64,000 nt of DNA, from assembly GCA_963716125.1 (NCBI GenBank), contig OY970294.1, positions 3,100,001-3,164,000 of the forward strand, read 5' to 3'. Position 1 is the stretch's first letter, and each line of letters starts with the position of its first letter. Below are positions 6,962 to 16,409 of the stretch, piece by piece. The translations under genes and the position numbers were made by a program. The notes beneath the pieces are model-generated. The model had not been told where the DNA came from, ran no database searches, and was given only the letters and a program-made list of their open reading frames with translations. The stretch comes from Acidiluteibacter sp963716125 (GTDB lineage Bacteria; Bacteroidota; Bacteroidia; Flavobacteriales_E; Vicingaceae).

Positions 6962-9145
6962 ATGAATAAAATTTTATTAGCACTGATATTCATCACCTTT
7001 GGTTTCACTATCCAATCTAAAGCCCAAGATGATACTCAAATTACATTAGAAAAAATATGGAAAGAATATAATTACTCACCTAAATATGTGAGTGGTTTAA
7101 TCTCTATGAAAGATGGATTACATTACACCACATTAGACAGATCTGCTGATGGTTTATCCATTGTGAACTATGAATATAGCAGTGGAAATGCTGTGAGTAC
7201 TTTGATTGCTGCGGGCACATTAATGTATGAAGACAAGGTAATTTCTATAGATGAATATAGCTTTAGCGCAGATGAAAAAAAGATGCTAATAGCTTCCGAC
7301 CAAGAAAGTATATATCGGCATTCTACAAAAGCGAATTATTTTATTTATGATTTAGAAAGTAAAAAATTGCAAAAATTAGCAGAAGGAAATAAGCAAATGT
7401 ATGCTACCTTTTCTCCTGCTGCGGATAAAGTAGCATTTGTTAGAGATAATAATCTATTCTATGTGGATTTAAAAAATATGCAAGAAATAGCCATTTCCAA
7501 AGATGGGGAAAAAAATAAAATCATCAATGGTGCTTCTGATTGGGTTTATGAAGAGGAATTGGTTTTGGTAAAGGCTTTTGAATGGGCAAATGATGGAAGT
7601 CAGATTGCTTATTACAAATTTGATGAGAGTAATGTAAAGCAATTTAATATGGCAATTTATGGTACATTATATCCAACTGATTATGAATATAAATATCCAA
7701 AGGCAGGGGAAGAAAATTCTAAAGTAAGTATTCTTGTTTATCATCTTAATAATCAAAAAACGGTTAATATCGAGCTGACAAAAAAATACGAATACATTAC
7801 AGCTATCAATTGGACAAAATCTACCAATCAGTTAGCGCTTTTATGCAGCAATCGTCATCAAAATGAGCTAGACATTAATATTGCCAACACAGAAACAGGA
7901 AAAGTAAAAACTGCTTTTACTGAAACTTCAGACACCTATATTGAGATGCCCTATTTTATTCAATTTTTAGATGACAAGAAAAGTTTTGTTGTATTGAGTG
8001 AAAGAGATGGTTACAATCATATTTACCAACAATTTTTAAACGGCTCAAAGGCCAATCAAATTACTAAAGGAAATTTTGATGTAACAGAATTGTATGGAAT
8101 CGATGAAAAAAACAATAAACTTTACTTCCAATCTGCAGAAGTATCACCAATGGAACGTCATGTTTATTCTATAGGACTAAATGGAAAAGGCAAATCAAAA
8201 CTGACTAAAAAAGCAGGTACCAATAATGCAGACTTTAGCACCTCATTTGCTTATTTTATCAATTACAATACAGATGCTAATCACCCTTATTATATTACTT
8301 TAAACACCAATAATGGCAGCGAAAAAAGAGTATTGGAAGACAATAAAAAATTAAATGAAAAATTAGAAAAATTAGCTATTTCACCAAAAGAATTTTTCTC
8401 CTTTAATACCTCACAAGGAGTTGAACTAAATGGATGGATGATAAAACCTGCCAATTTTGATGCCTCGAAAAAGTATCCTGTTTTTTTAACAATTTATGGA
8501 GGTCCAGGATCTCAAACAGTGACTGATAGTTGGGGAAGCCAAAATTATTTTTGGCATCAAATGTTAGCACAGCAAGGTTATATTGTAGTTTCTGTGGATA
8601 ATAGAGGTACAGGAGCTAGAGGTGCAGAATTTAAAAAATGCACCTATAAACAAATGGGTAAGTTTGAAACTGAAGATCAAATTGAAGGTGCTAAATATTT
8701 CGCCTCTCTACCTTATGTCGATGGAAAAAGAATTGGTGTTCAAGGATGGAGTTATGGAGGTTTTATGTCTTCATTATGCTTATTAAAAGGTGCTGAGCAA
8801 TTTAAAATGGCAATAGCAGTAGCACCAGTAACCAATTGGAGATTTTACGATTCTATTTACACCGAGCGTTATATGCAAACTCCACAAGAAAATGAAGATG
8901 GATATGATTTAAATTCACCCATTAATCATGTGGGAAAATTGGAAGGTAAATATTTATTAATTCATGGTACTGCTGATGATAATGTTCATTTTCAAAATAC
9001 TGCCGAAATGATTACAGCATTAGTAGCAGCTGACAAACAGTTTGATATGTTTGCATATCCCAATAAAAACCATGGAATTTATGGAGGCAACACACGTTTT
9101 CATTTATATACTAAAATGACCAATTTCATCAAAGAAAATTTATAG
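6962..9145 (+). CDS. Dipeptidyl peptidase IV-like S9 family serine peptidase
   Basis: A 727-residue exported protein: signal peptide (residues 1-22, ending SKAQ), beta-propeller DPPIV N-terminal domain, then an alpha/beta-hydrolase S9 domain. The catalytic serine is in GWSYGG (Ser597), the aspartate in GTADDNVHF (Asp672) and the histidine in NKNHG (His704). A WVYEEEL segment matches the DPP4 double-Glu motif that holds the substrate amino terminus. It should release N-terminal Xaa-Pro (or Xaa-Ala) dipeptides from peptides in the periplasm, feeding the POT transporters encoded next. Length is normal for Bacteroidota DPP4 enzymes. Confidence 0.9.
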   Translation: MNKILLALIFITFGFTIQSKAQDDTQITLEKIWKEYNYSPKYVSGLISMKDGLHYTTLDRSADGLSIVNYEYSSGNAVSTLIAAGTLMYEDKVISIDEYSFSADEKKMLIASDQESIYRHSTKANYFIYDLESKKLQKLAEGNKQMYATFSPAADKVAFVRDNNLFYVDLKNMQEIAISKDGEKNKIINGASDWVYEEELVLVKAFEWANDGSQIAYYKFDESNVKQFNMAIYGTLYPTDYEYKYPKAGEENSKVSILVYHLNNQKTVNIELTKKYEYITAINWTKSTNQLALLCSNRHQNELDINIANTETGKVKTAFTETSDTYIEMPYFIQFLDDKKSFVVLSERDGYNHIYQQFLNGSKANQITKGNFDVTELYGIDEKNNKLYFQSAEVSPMERHVYSIGLNGKGKSKLTKKAGTNNADFSTSFAYFINYNTDANHPYYITLNTNNGSEKRVLEDNKKLNEKLEKLAISPKEFFSFNTSQGVELNGWMIKPANFDASKKYPVFLTIYGGPGSQTVTDSWGSQNYFWHQMLAQQGYIVVSVDNRGTGARGAEFKKCTYKQMGKFETEDQIEGAKYFASLPYVDGKRIGVQGWSYGGFMSSLCLLKGAEQFKMAIAVAPVTNWRFYDSIYTERYMQTPQENEDGYDLNSPINHVGKLEGKYLLIHGTADDNVHFQNTAEMITALVAADKQFDMFAYPNKNHGIYGGNTRFHLYTKMTNFIKENL

Positions 9146-9230
9146 AATTAACGATAAAAGTAGATTTAAAATTAAATTTTACTACTTTAGAACCTTCAAA
9201 AAACCAAAACAAATTATTTAAAGATTATTT

Positions 9231-10777
9231 ATGGAGCATAAAAAAGAATTGTGGGGACACCCAGTTGGATTATACATACTGTTTTTTACAGAAATGTGGG
9301 AAAGGTTCTCATACTACGGAATGCGCTCTATATTAGTAATTTATATGATTGCGACAGCTTCTGATTCCAATGGTCCAGGTTTAGGTTGGACTGATTTGGA
9401 AGCATATAAATTATATGGTTGGTACGTAATGTTAGTTTATTTAATTTCTATTTCAGGAGGAATTATAGCAGATAAATATTTAGGTCAGAAAAAAACTGTT
9501 ATGCTTGGTGCTTTAATTTTAGTTTTGGCCACGGAACCCTTGCTATTGAGGCTGAATGGGCATTTTTTACAGGATTAGGTTTAATCATTTTGGGTGTTGG
9601 ATGTTTAAAACCAAACATATCAACAATGGTTGGTGGTTTATACAAAGAAGGAGATATTAGAAGAGATAAAGGTTTCAGCATATTTTATATTGGTATAAAT
9701 TTAGGCTCGTTGTTGGCAACTTCATTTATCGGTTTAGTTGTTGCTAAATGGGGTTGGCATGCAGGATTTGGTTTAGCAGGTATCGCTATGTTATTTGGAT
9801 TAATCGTTTATATATATGGTCAAAAATATATTGCCCATGTTGGAAATAAACCAACTGCTGAAGAAAAAAGTAACGACGTTTCTATGTTAAAGCTTTTTTC
9901 TAATATTTTTAAATCTCCAATTCATTTAATCATTCTTGTAGTGCTTTTAATCTTCTCATTATATATGGGTTATACTATGGATGGAGTTGATCATTGGGGC
10001 TATGGAATGCTATTTGTTTTTCTTTCATTAATTGTAGGTTTGCTAATGATGATTTATAAAAGTTTAGAAACTGGCGTAATGAAAGATAGATTTTTAGTTC
10101 TTCTATTATCTTTCCTATTAGTAATTGTATTTTGGGGAGCATTTGAGCAGGCCGGTGGTTTAATGAGTGTTTATACAGAAGAAAAAACTAATAGAATGCT
10201 TTTTGGTTGGTTGATTCCTACTCCAATGTTTCAAGGATTAAATGCTGCGTTTATATTAATATTTGCAGTTTGGATAGCCAACATATGGGCAAAACGAAAA
10301 TTAAAAAACAAAGAAGCTTCTTCATTATTCAAAATGGCCACGGGAACTATAATCATGGGCTTAGGGTTTGTTTTTATGATTTTTGCAGTGAGAGATTATG
10401 AAGCAAATGGATCATCCGCAATGTATTGGTTAATATTTGCATATTTATTTCATACCATTGGAGAATTATGCTCCTCACCAGTTTCTCTTTCTTTTGTAAC
10501 TAAGTTAGCTCCGGCTAAATATGCTTCATTAATGATGGGTTTATATTTTGCAGCAACTGGTTTAGGTGGAAAAGTAGCAGGTATTTTAGGTGAAAAATCA
10601 GCTCAATTTGGAGAATATACAATATTTTCAGGAATTGTAATTTTTACTGTTCTGTTTGGATTATTAGTAATAGCCTTACTTAAACCACTCAAGAGATTAA
10701 CTCATGGCGCTGAAGATGTTCAACCTGCAACTCCTCTTCAAAATACTGAACAAATTGAGATAAATAGCGAAGCTTAA
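9231..10777 (+). pseudogene. POT/PTR2 family peptide transporter, broken by a one-base frameshift
   Basis: Two frames of one gene: 9231-9578 and the region running to 10777. The first contains the POT signature EMWERFSYYGMR, the second FYIGINLGSL and the conserved late helices. At 9522-9530 the reading VLATEPLLL should be VLGHGTLAIEAEWAFF, restored by adding one G in TTGGCC (about 9527). The restored product would have about 515 residues and 12-14 helices, normal for a proton-coupled di/tripeptide transporter. The second part is well conserved and shows no other damage, so a sequencing or assembly indel is at least as likely as a true mutation. A paralogue follows 31 bp downstream. Confidence 0.85.
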
Positions 10778-10808
10778 AATAAATTAGTTTAAACTAAAAC
10801 ACATTAAA

Positions 10809-12479
10809 ATGGAAATAGGTTTTTGGATTATGATTGTTGCTTGGGCATTTGTGCTCATTTGGGTTCCTATAATTATATATGGCAATAGAAAATTACATCC
10901 AAAAGCCTTATTTATCCTCTTCTTCGCCGAAATGTGGGAACGTTTTTCATATTATGGTATGCGAGCGCTTCTTACCTTATATATGGTGCAAGAACTATTT
11001 AAAGAATTAGGTCAACAAGAAGCAGATAGTATGGCGTTGGGAATATATGGCTCCTACACTGCTATGGTATATCTATTTCCTGTAATTGGTGGTATTTTAG
11101 CAGATAAAGTATTAGGATTTAGAAAAGCGATCCTTTTTGGCGGTATATTAATGATGGCAGGTCATTTTGCTTTAGCCTTAGAAGGAATGTACTTTGGTGG
11201 AAATATGCAATTGTTCTTTTTATCTTTAACTTTTATCATTATCGGTAATGGATTTTTCAAACCAAACATCTCTAGTTTCTTAGGAGATTTTTATGGCTTA
11301 AATGACAGTCGGAAGGATGGAGCATTTACCATATTTTACATGGGCGTAAACATCGGTTCTCTTTTAGCAATTGTAACATGTGGATATGTTGGTGAGCAAA
11401 TTAGCTGGCATTATGGTTTTGGTTTAGCAGGTATTGGTATGCTTATCGGCTTACTGGTATTTTGGTTTTTGGGTCCTAAAGTTTTAGGTAAAAAAGGAAT
11501 TAATCCTAGTTCACAAGAAAATTTTCCCGATGTAAATGAGGCAGAAGATATTCGTTTGCTAAACGAACCAGAAGAAAGAAAAAAGGCCTTTGCTATTGAG
11601 GCAGAAAATTTTACTAAAATCAGCAATCCTAAACTGAAACGGAATCAATTATTAACCATTATTGGAACACTTGTATTCATTCCAATATGTTCTCTATTTC
11701 TAAACCTTAGCGATATCGTTACTACAGTCTTGATTGTAATGAGTGTTATCATGCTGACTATCCTCATTGTTTCAGGTTTTAGAGAAGAAAACAGAGAAAA
11801 AGGACAAGGATTGTGGGTGATTGTAATTCTTTTTGTCTTTCATTCTATTTTTTGGGCTCTTTTTGAGCAAGCTGGTGGTTCTATCACTTTATTTACAGCA
11901 AGAAATGTAGATCGTGTTGTTGGTGGATCTGAAATACCTGCATCCATTTTCCAATTTTTCAATGCCTTTTTTATTATGGTTTTAGCTCCACTATTTTCTT
12001 GGATGTGGATTAAATTGAGAAACAAAGGCAAAGAACCTTCCACACCAATGAAATTTGTTATGGGACTCTCTCAATTGGCCCTAGGATTTGGAGTAATTGT
12101 GATAGGTGCGAAGTATTTTTCTAACGATGGTATGGTTCCTTTAATTTTCTTAGCTGTAATGTACTTTTTCCACAGTTCAGGTGAGTTGAGTTTATCGCCT
12201 GTTGGTTTATCTATGGTAACTAAATTATCTCCAAAAAGAATGATTGGTTTTGTAATGGGAGTTTGGTTTCTATCTATTTCTTTAGCCAATAAAATGGCAG
12301 GATTAATTGGAGAACTAACAGCTTCTGAAGATATACCAGTTGATGCCACTGCAGCTCAAACCTTAGATGTTTACCAACATACTTATTTAGTTTGGGGAGT
12401 TTATTTGGTAGGTGCTTCAGCAGTTGTATTATTACTATTAGTACCTACTTTAAAGCGTTGGATGAACGGAATACATTAA
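10809..12479 (+). CDS. POT/PTR2 family proton-dependent peptide transporter
   Basis: A 556-residue inner-membrane protein, intact paralogue of the preceding transporter. It has an extra N-terminal helix, then the ExxERFSYYG motif (EMWERFSYYGMR) for proton coupling, FYMGVNIGSL as the PTR2 signature, and a charged cytoplasmic loop at about 230-280. It should import di- and tripeptides by proton symport. Together with the dipeptidyl peptidase upstream it forms a peptide-scavenging block. Only 31 bp separate it from the damaged copy, so the two are probably cotranscribed. Confidence 0.88.
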   Translation: MEIGFWIMIVAWAFVLIWVPIIIYGNRKLHPKALFILFFAEMWERFSYYGMRALLTLYMVQELFKELGQQEADSMALGIYGSYTAMVYLFPVIGGILADKVLGFRKAILFGGILMMAGHFALALEGMYFGGNMQLFFLSLTFIIIGNGFFKPNISSFLGDFYGLNDSRKDGAFTIFYMGVNIGSLLAIVTCGYVGEQISWHYGFGLAGIGMLIGLLVFWFLGPKVLGKKGINPSSQENFPDVNEAEDIRLLNEPEERKKAFAIEAENFTKISNPKLKRNQLLTIIGTLVFIPICSLFLNLSDIVTTVLIVMSVIMLTILIVSGFREENREKGQGLWVIVILFVFHSIFWALFEQAGGSITLFTARNVDRVVGGSEIPASIFQFFNAFFIMVLAPLFSWMWIKLRNKGKEPSTPMKFVMGLSQLALGFGVIVIGAKYFSNDGMVPLIFLAVMYFFHSSGELSLSPVGLSMVTKLSPKRMIGFVMGVWFLSISLANKMAGLIGELTASEDIPVDATAAQTLDVYQHTYLVWGVYLVGASAVVLLLLVPTLKRWMNGIH

Positions 12480-12482
12480 CAG

Positions 12483-12995
12483 ATGAAATCAGGTTTAAAG
12501 TATTTTTTCTTTGGATTGTTCATTGGATTTCTTGTCCTTATCCTTTTCACGTTTATCCGTGGAAACAAGAAAAAAGATTTGCCACAAACCAATGAACCTA
12601 TTCTTAATCTGTATTGGTTAGTTGGCAATTGGGAAACAACTGATGATGATGGAGGGATAATTATAGAGAATTGGAAGTTGAATGCTGTGAATGAATTAGA
12701 AGGTGAAGGATTTTATGTTCTTAATAATGACACCTTACTTTCTGAATATTTAACCATTAAAACAATCAATAATGCCATTTGCTATGTTGCAATGCCAAAA
12801 AAAGATGGTCCTACTCTATTTACTTTAGTGAAAAGAAATAAGGATACTTGGGTGTTTCGAAATTCTGAACATGATTTCCCCCAACGAATTATTTACACTA
12901 AGAATAGTGAGAAATCTTTTTCTGTGAAAACAGAAGGTCGTTTAATCACCGGATTGATGGATGGAGAAGATCACACATTTGAATTAATCGATTAA
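12483..12995 (+). CDS. DUF6265-type membrane-anchored hypothetical protein
   Basis: A 170-residue protein with one N-terminal transmembrane helix (about residues 5-24) and a soluble domain that starts NLYWLVGNWETT and contains FRNSEHDFPQRIIY. That WLxGxW ... HDFPQRIxY pattern is what I know as DUF6265, a lipocalin-like domain of unknown role. It starts 3 bp after the transporter stop and is followed closely by a hotdog-fold gene, so it belongs to the same transcription unit. No function is assigned. Confidence 0.6.
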   Translation: MKSGLKYFFFGLFIGFLVLILFTFIRGNKKKDLPQTNEPILNLYWLVGNWETTDDDGGIIIENWKLNAVNELEGEGFYVLNNDTLLSEYLTIKTINNAICYVAMPKKDGPTLFTLVKRNKDTWVFRNSEHDFPQRIIYTKNSEKSFSVKTEGRLITGLMDGEDHTFELID

Positions 12996-12997
12996 AA

Positions 12998-13420
12998 GTG
13001 AATTTACTCAAAAATGGGCTACAATTAGACTTAGGAAATATTTCCTTATCAGAAAACGAGATTATTGATTTTGCAAAGCGGTATGACCCACTAGAATTTC
13101 ATACCAATATTGAGGTGGCTAAAAAAAGTATTTTTAAAGGCTTAGTTGCAAGTGGACCCCATATTTTTAATTCTTTTTATCGTTTAAAATGGATTCCGAG
13201 GTTTGGATCTTCCGTTTTAGCAGGCATGGAAATCAATCAATGGAAATTTATTAAACCAATATTTGCTGAAGAATCAATTCATTGTACAGTAGAAATAAAG
13301 GATTTGATTCATAAACCAGAAAAGGGCATAGCAATTGTAAAATGGTACTATGAATTTAAAAATACTAAAAATGAAATTTGTCAATTTGTATACTTGACAA
13401 TATTGCATCAATATCCTTAA
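12998..13420 (+). CDS. MaoC-like (R-specific enoyl-CoA hydratase type) hotdog protein
   Basis: A 140-residue protein starting at a GTG two bases after the previous stop. The sequence DFAKRYDPLEFHTN...SIFKGLVASGPH is the hydratase-2 pattern: an Asp-x-x-x-x-His motif for hydration of trans-2-enoyl-CoA and a GLVASG helix. It is a single hotdog domain that would dimerise. Likely acts on acyl-CoA substrates in the cytoplasm; the physiological substrate is unknown. Confidence 0.75.
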   Translation: MNLLKNGLQLDLGNISLSENEIIDFAKRYDPLEFHTNIEVAKKSIFKGLVASGPHIFNSFYRLKWIPRFGSSVLAGMEINQWKFIKPIFAEESIHCTVEIKDLIHKPEKGIAIVKWYYEFKNTKNEICQFVYLTILHQYP

Positions 13421-13429
13421 TTTTATAAG

Positions 13430-13956
13430 ATGAGAAAAATACTATTTACCCTATTTACAGTTTTTTTGTTTTCACAATTAGTAGCCCAAGAAAAAACAAA
13501 AATTGAATGGCTAAGCATTCAAGAAGCAATGGCGTTGCACAAAGAAAATCCAAAAAAAATTATGATTGACGTTTATACTGATTGGTGCGGATGGTGCAAA
13601 AGAATGGACGCTACCACTTTTCAAGATGAAAAAATAGCAAAATATATTTCTGAAAATTTTTATGCAGTTAAGCTTAATGCTGAGATGAAAGATACTATCA
13701 TGGTAGGTGACCAAATTTTTGTAAATGAAAAACCGAATGAAAGAAGAAACCCACATCAATTAGCTATCACTTTTTTAGGGGCCAAATGAGTTATCCTTCT
13801 ATTGTTTATTTTGATGAAAGCTTTAACATTATTCAAGCCGTACCTGGCTATCAAACCCCTGAAACTTTGGAGCCTATTATTCATTATATCTCAGAATCGA
13901 AGTACGAAACTGAAAAATTTGAAGATTTTAAGAAAAGTTTTAAAAGTCAGTTGTAA
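13430..13956 (+). pseudogene. Secreted thioredoxin-like protein, broken by a one-base frameshift
   Basis: The first frame (13430-13789) has a signal peptide ending LVAQ, then IMIDVYTDWCGWCKRMD, a thioredoxin fold with a CGWC redox centre. It stops early at LGAK. In the next frame, without a gap, come MSYPSIVYFDE (the cis-Pro region that thioredoxins need), VPGYQTPE and a C-terminal helix, ending at 13956. Adding one G to the GGGGCC run at about 13778-13783 restores a 175-residue protein. Role: periplasmic thiol-disulfide exchange, DUF255-like/thioredoxin_7 family. As with the POT copy the lost base is a G beside GGCC, so an assembly error is likely. Confidence 0.78.
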
Positions 13957-14126
13957 TTTAATTAACCAAACTTAATTATTTGCTATGTAAGGCTTTATAA
14001 AAAAATTTAATAGCAAAGATCCGAATCTAAAATACTTCAATTTTAATTTATTTGATATAAATAGTCTGATTTTAATTGCTGTATTGAAATATTTATTTAC
14101 TTTGTAACTCACTTAATAATTTTTTT

Positions 14127-14378
14127 ATGAACATTTACGTAGGAAACATCCCTTATAAGTGCACCGAAGATGACTTAGGAAATCTTTTTGCAGAATATGG
14201 AGATGTGGTATCAGTAAAAATAATTACTGACAAATTTAGTGGCCGCTCTAAAGGTTTTGGTTTTGTAGAAATGGTTTCTGATGAAGCTGGAAATAAAGCT
14301 GTAGAAGCATTGGATAGTTATCTTTTTCTAGAAAGAAACTTGAAAGTTAATGTGGCTCATCCAAGAGAAGAAAAATAG
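14127..14378 (+). CDS. Small RRM RNA-binding protein
   Basis: An 83-residue protein that is a single RNA-recognition motif: RNP2 is IYVGNI (residues 2-7) and RNP1 is KGFGFVEM (about 41-48). The few-residue tail after the RRM ends in PREEK. Such single-RRM proteins are common in Bacteroidota and bind RNA in the cytoplasm, several being linked to global RNA regulation. It is monocistronic, with a strong terminator at 14440-14474. Confidence 0.88.
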   Translation: MNIYVGNIPYKCTEDDLGNLFAEYGDVVSVKIITDKFSGRSKGFGFVEMVSDEAGNKAVEALDSYLFLERNLKVNVAHPREEK

Positions 14379-14439
14379 ACTTTTTTGAATTTAGCTATCT
14401 TATTAAAATCTAATAAGTAGAGTTATGTATTGGAATTTT

Positions 14440-14474
14440 AAGGTGTACCAGCTAAGCTGCTACACCTTTTTTTT
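14440..14474 (+). terminator. Rho-independent terminator after the RRM gene
   Basis: AAGGTGTA pairs with TACACCTT around a 13-base loop, followed by a long T-run. Confidence 0.8.
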
Positions 14475-14516
14475 ATTATAATGCATAAATCTGTACGATA
14501 CAAAAGAATTTAAACC

Positions 14517-14524
14517 TAACTTTG
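14517..14524 (+). promoter_or_regulatory. -7 box for typA
   Basis: TAACTTTG fits TAnnTTTG and lies 20 bp before the likely typA ATG at 14544. A -33 box was not obvious. Confidence 0.4.
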
Positions 14525-14543
14525 CGCCCAATTTTAAATGACC

Positions 14544-16343
14544 ATGCAAGATATAAGAAACATTGCCATTATTGCTCACGTTGACCACGGTAAGACAACA
14601 TTAGTTGATAAATTATTAAAAGCAGGAAAGCTTTTTGACGACCATGAGAATCCAGGTGATTTGATAATGGACAATAACGACATCGAAAAAGAAAGAGGAA
14701 TTACCATTCTTTCCAAAAACGTTTCGATGATGTACAAAGATGTAAAAATTAACATTATTGACACTCCAGGTCACGCCGATTTTGGTGGTGAAGTTGAACG
14801 TGTTTTAAATATGGCTGATGGAGTATTGCTTTTAGTAGATGCTTTTGAAGGACCTATGCCACAAACAAGATTTGTTTTGCAAAAAGCACTTTCAATGGGT
14901 TTAAAACCAATTGTGGTTATCAATAAAGTGGATAAACCTAACTGTACTCCTGACATTGTACACGAACAAGTTTTCGACTTAATGTTTCAATTAGATGCTA
15001 CTGAAGAGCAATTGGATTTTTCAGCTGTTTATGGTTCAGCTAAAGAAGAGTGGTTTTCTAATGACTGGAAAGAAAAAACAACAGATATTACTGCTTTGTT
15101 AGATGCTATTCTAGAAAACATTCCTGCTTATAAAGCGCCTGAAGGTAATTTACAAATGTTGGTTACTTCTTTAGATTATTCTAATTATACAGGTAGAATT
15201 GCTATTGGTAGAGTTCATAGAGGTGAATTGAAAGAAAATATGACGGTTTCTTTGGTAAAAAGAGATGGTAAAATACATAAGATAAAAATCAAAGATGTTT
15301 ATTCTTTTGAAGGTTTAGGCAAGAAAAAAGTAGAGAGTATTCAAACAGGTGATATTGCAGCTGTTGTTGGTTTGGAAGGATTTGATATTGGTGATACTAT
15401 TGCTGATGTAGAAAATCCTGAAGCATTGCAAAGTATTGCAATTGATGAGCCTACTATGAGTATGTTATTTACCATTAACGATTCTCCATTTTTTGGAAAA
15501 GAAGGTAAATTAGTTACCTCTCGTCATATTAAAGAAAGATTAGAAAAAGAATTAGAGAAAAACTTAGCTTTAAGAGTTGAACCAGGTGCTACTGCAGATT
15601 CATTTATTGTTTTTGGTAGAGGTGTTTTGCACTTATCTGTTTTGATTGAAACCATGCGTCGTGAGGGTTATGAATTACAAGTGGGTCAGCCTAGAGTAAT
15701 TATAAAAGAAATAGATGGGCAAAAATGTGAGCCAATTGAAGAATTGACAATAGATTTACCTGAAGATGTTTCAGGTAGAGCTGTTGAAATGGTAACTAAA
15801 AGAAAAGGTGAAATGCTATCTATGAATCCTAAGGGAGATAGAATGGTATTAGAATTTGAAATTCCTTCTAGAGGAATCATTGGCATGAGAAATCAATTGA
15901 TGACTGCCACTGCTGGTGAGGCTATTATGTCACATAGATTTAAGGAATTCCAACCTTACAAAGGTGACATTTCAGGTAGAATCAACGGTTCTATGATTGT
16001 TTTAGAAGGTGGAAATTCTTTTGCTTATGCTTTAAACAAATTACAAGATCGTGGTAAATTCTTTATTGAGCCAGGTGAAGATGTATATGCAGGTCAAGTA
16101 ATTGGTGAAAACAATAGAGATGGAGATTTAGTAATCAACGTTACCAAATCTAAAAAGATGAGTAATATGCGTTCTTCAGGTGCTGATGACAAGGTTAGAT
16201 TAGCACCTCCAATTAAATTTAGTTTGGAAGAAGCTTTGGAATATATTCAAAATGATGAATATGTTGAATTAACTCCAAAATCTATTCGATTGAGAAAGGT
16301 TTACTTAGATGAAAATGAAAGAAAAAGAATGTCTAAAAACTAG
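14544..16343 (+). CDS. typA: Ribosome-associated GTPase TypA/BipA
   Basis: Translation GTPase of 599 residues from the second ATG; family members begin MQ.IRNIAIIAHVDHGKTT, so 14544 is preferred to the in-frame ATG at 14538. G1 is AHVDHGKTT, G3 is DTPGH, G4 is NKVDK. The order is G domain, beta-barrel domain II, EF-G-like domains III and V, and the BipA-specific C-terminal domain (SNMRSSGADDKVRLAPP). It binds the ribosome and helps assembly and stress or cold adaptation. Full length and intact. Confidence 0.95.
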   Translation: MQDIRNIAIIAHVDHGKTTLVDKLLKAGKLFDDHENPGDLIMDNNDIEKERGITILSKNVSMMYKDVKINIIDTPGHADFGGEVERVLNMADGVLLLVDAFEGPMPQTRFVLQKALSMGLKPIVVINKVDKPNCTPDIVHEQVFDLMFQLDATEEQLDFSAVYGSAKEEWFSNDWKEKTTDITALLDAILENIPAYKAPEGNLQMLVTSLDYSNYTGRIAIGRVHRGELKENMTVSLVKRDGKIHKIKIKDVYSFEGLGKKKVESIQTGDIAAVVGLEGFDIGDTIADVENPEALQSIAIDEPTMSMLFTINDSPFFGKEGKLVTSRHIKERLEKELEKNLALRVEPGATADSFIVFGRGVLHLSVLIETMRREGYELQVGQPRVIIKEIDGQKCEPIEELTIDLPEDVSGRAVEMVTKRKGEMLSMNPKGDRMVLEFEIPSRGIIGMRNQLMTATAGEAIMSHRFKEFQPYKGDISGRINGSMIVLEGGNSFAYALNKLQDRGKFFIEPGEDVYAGQVIGENNRDGDLVINVTKSKKMSNMRSSGADDKVRLAPPIKFSLEEALEYIQNDEYVELTPKSIRLRKVYLDENERKRMSKN

Positions 16344-16357
16344 ACAAACATAATTAT

Positions 16358-16397
16358 AAAAAAGTCCCATTTTTTTAAAAAAATGGGACTTTTTTTT
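16358..16397 (+). terminator. Bidirectional terminator between typA and the anti-sigma-like gene
   Basis: AAAGTCCCATTTTTTT pairs with a complementary AAAAAAATGGGACTTT and is followed by a T-run; the reverse strand also ends in T, so it can serve both converging genes. Confidence 0.85.
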
Positions 16398-16409
16398 GTT
16401 TCAAATTTC

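Noticed and set aside
9499..9681. Minus-strand open frame over the POT frameshift
   Set aside because: Shadow of the coding strand.
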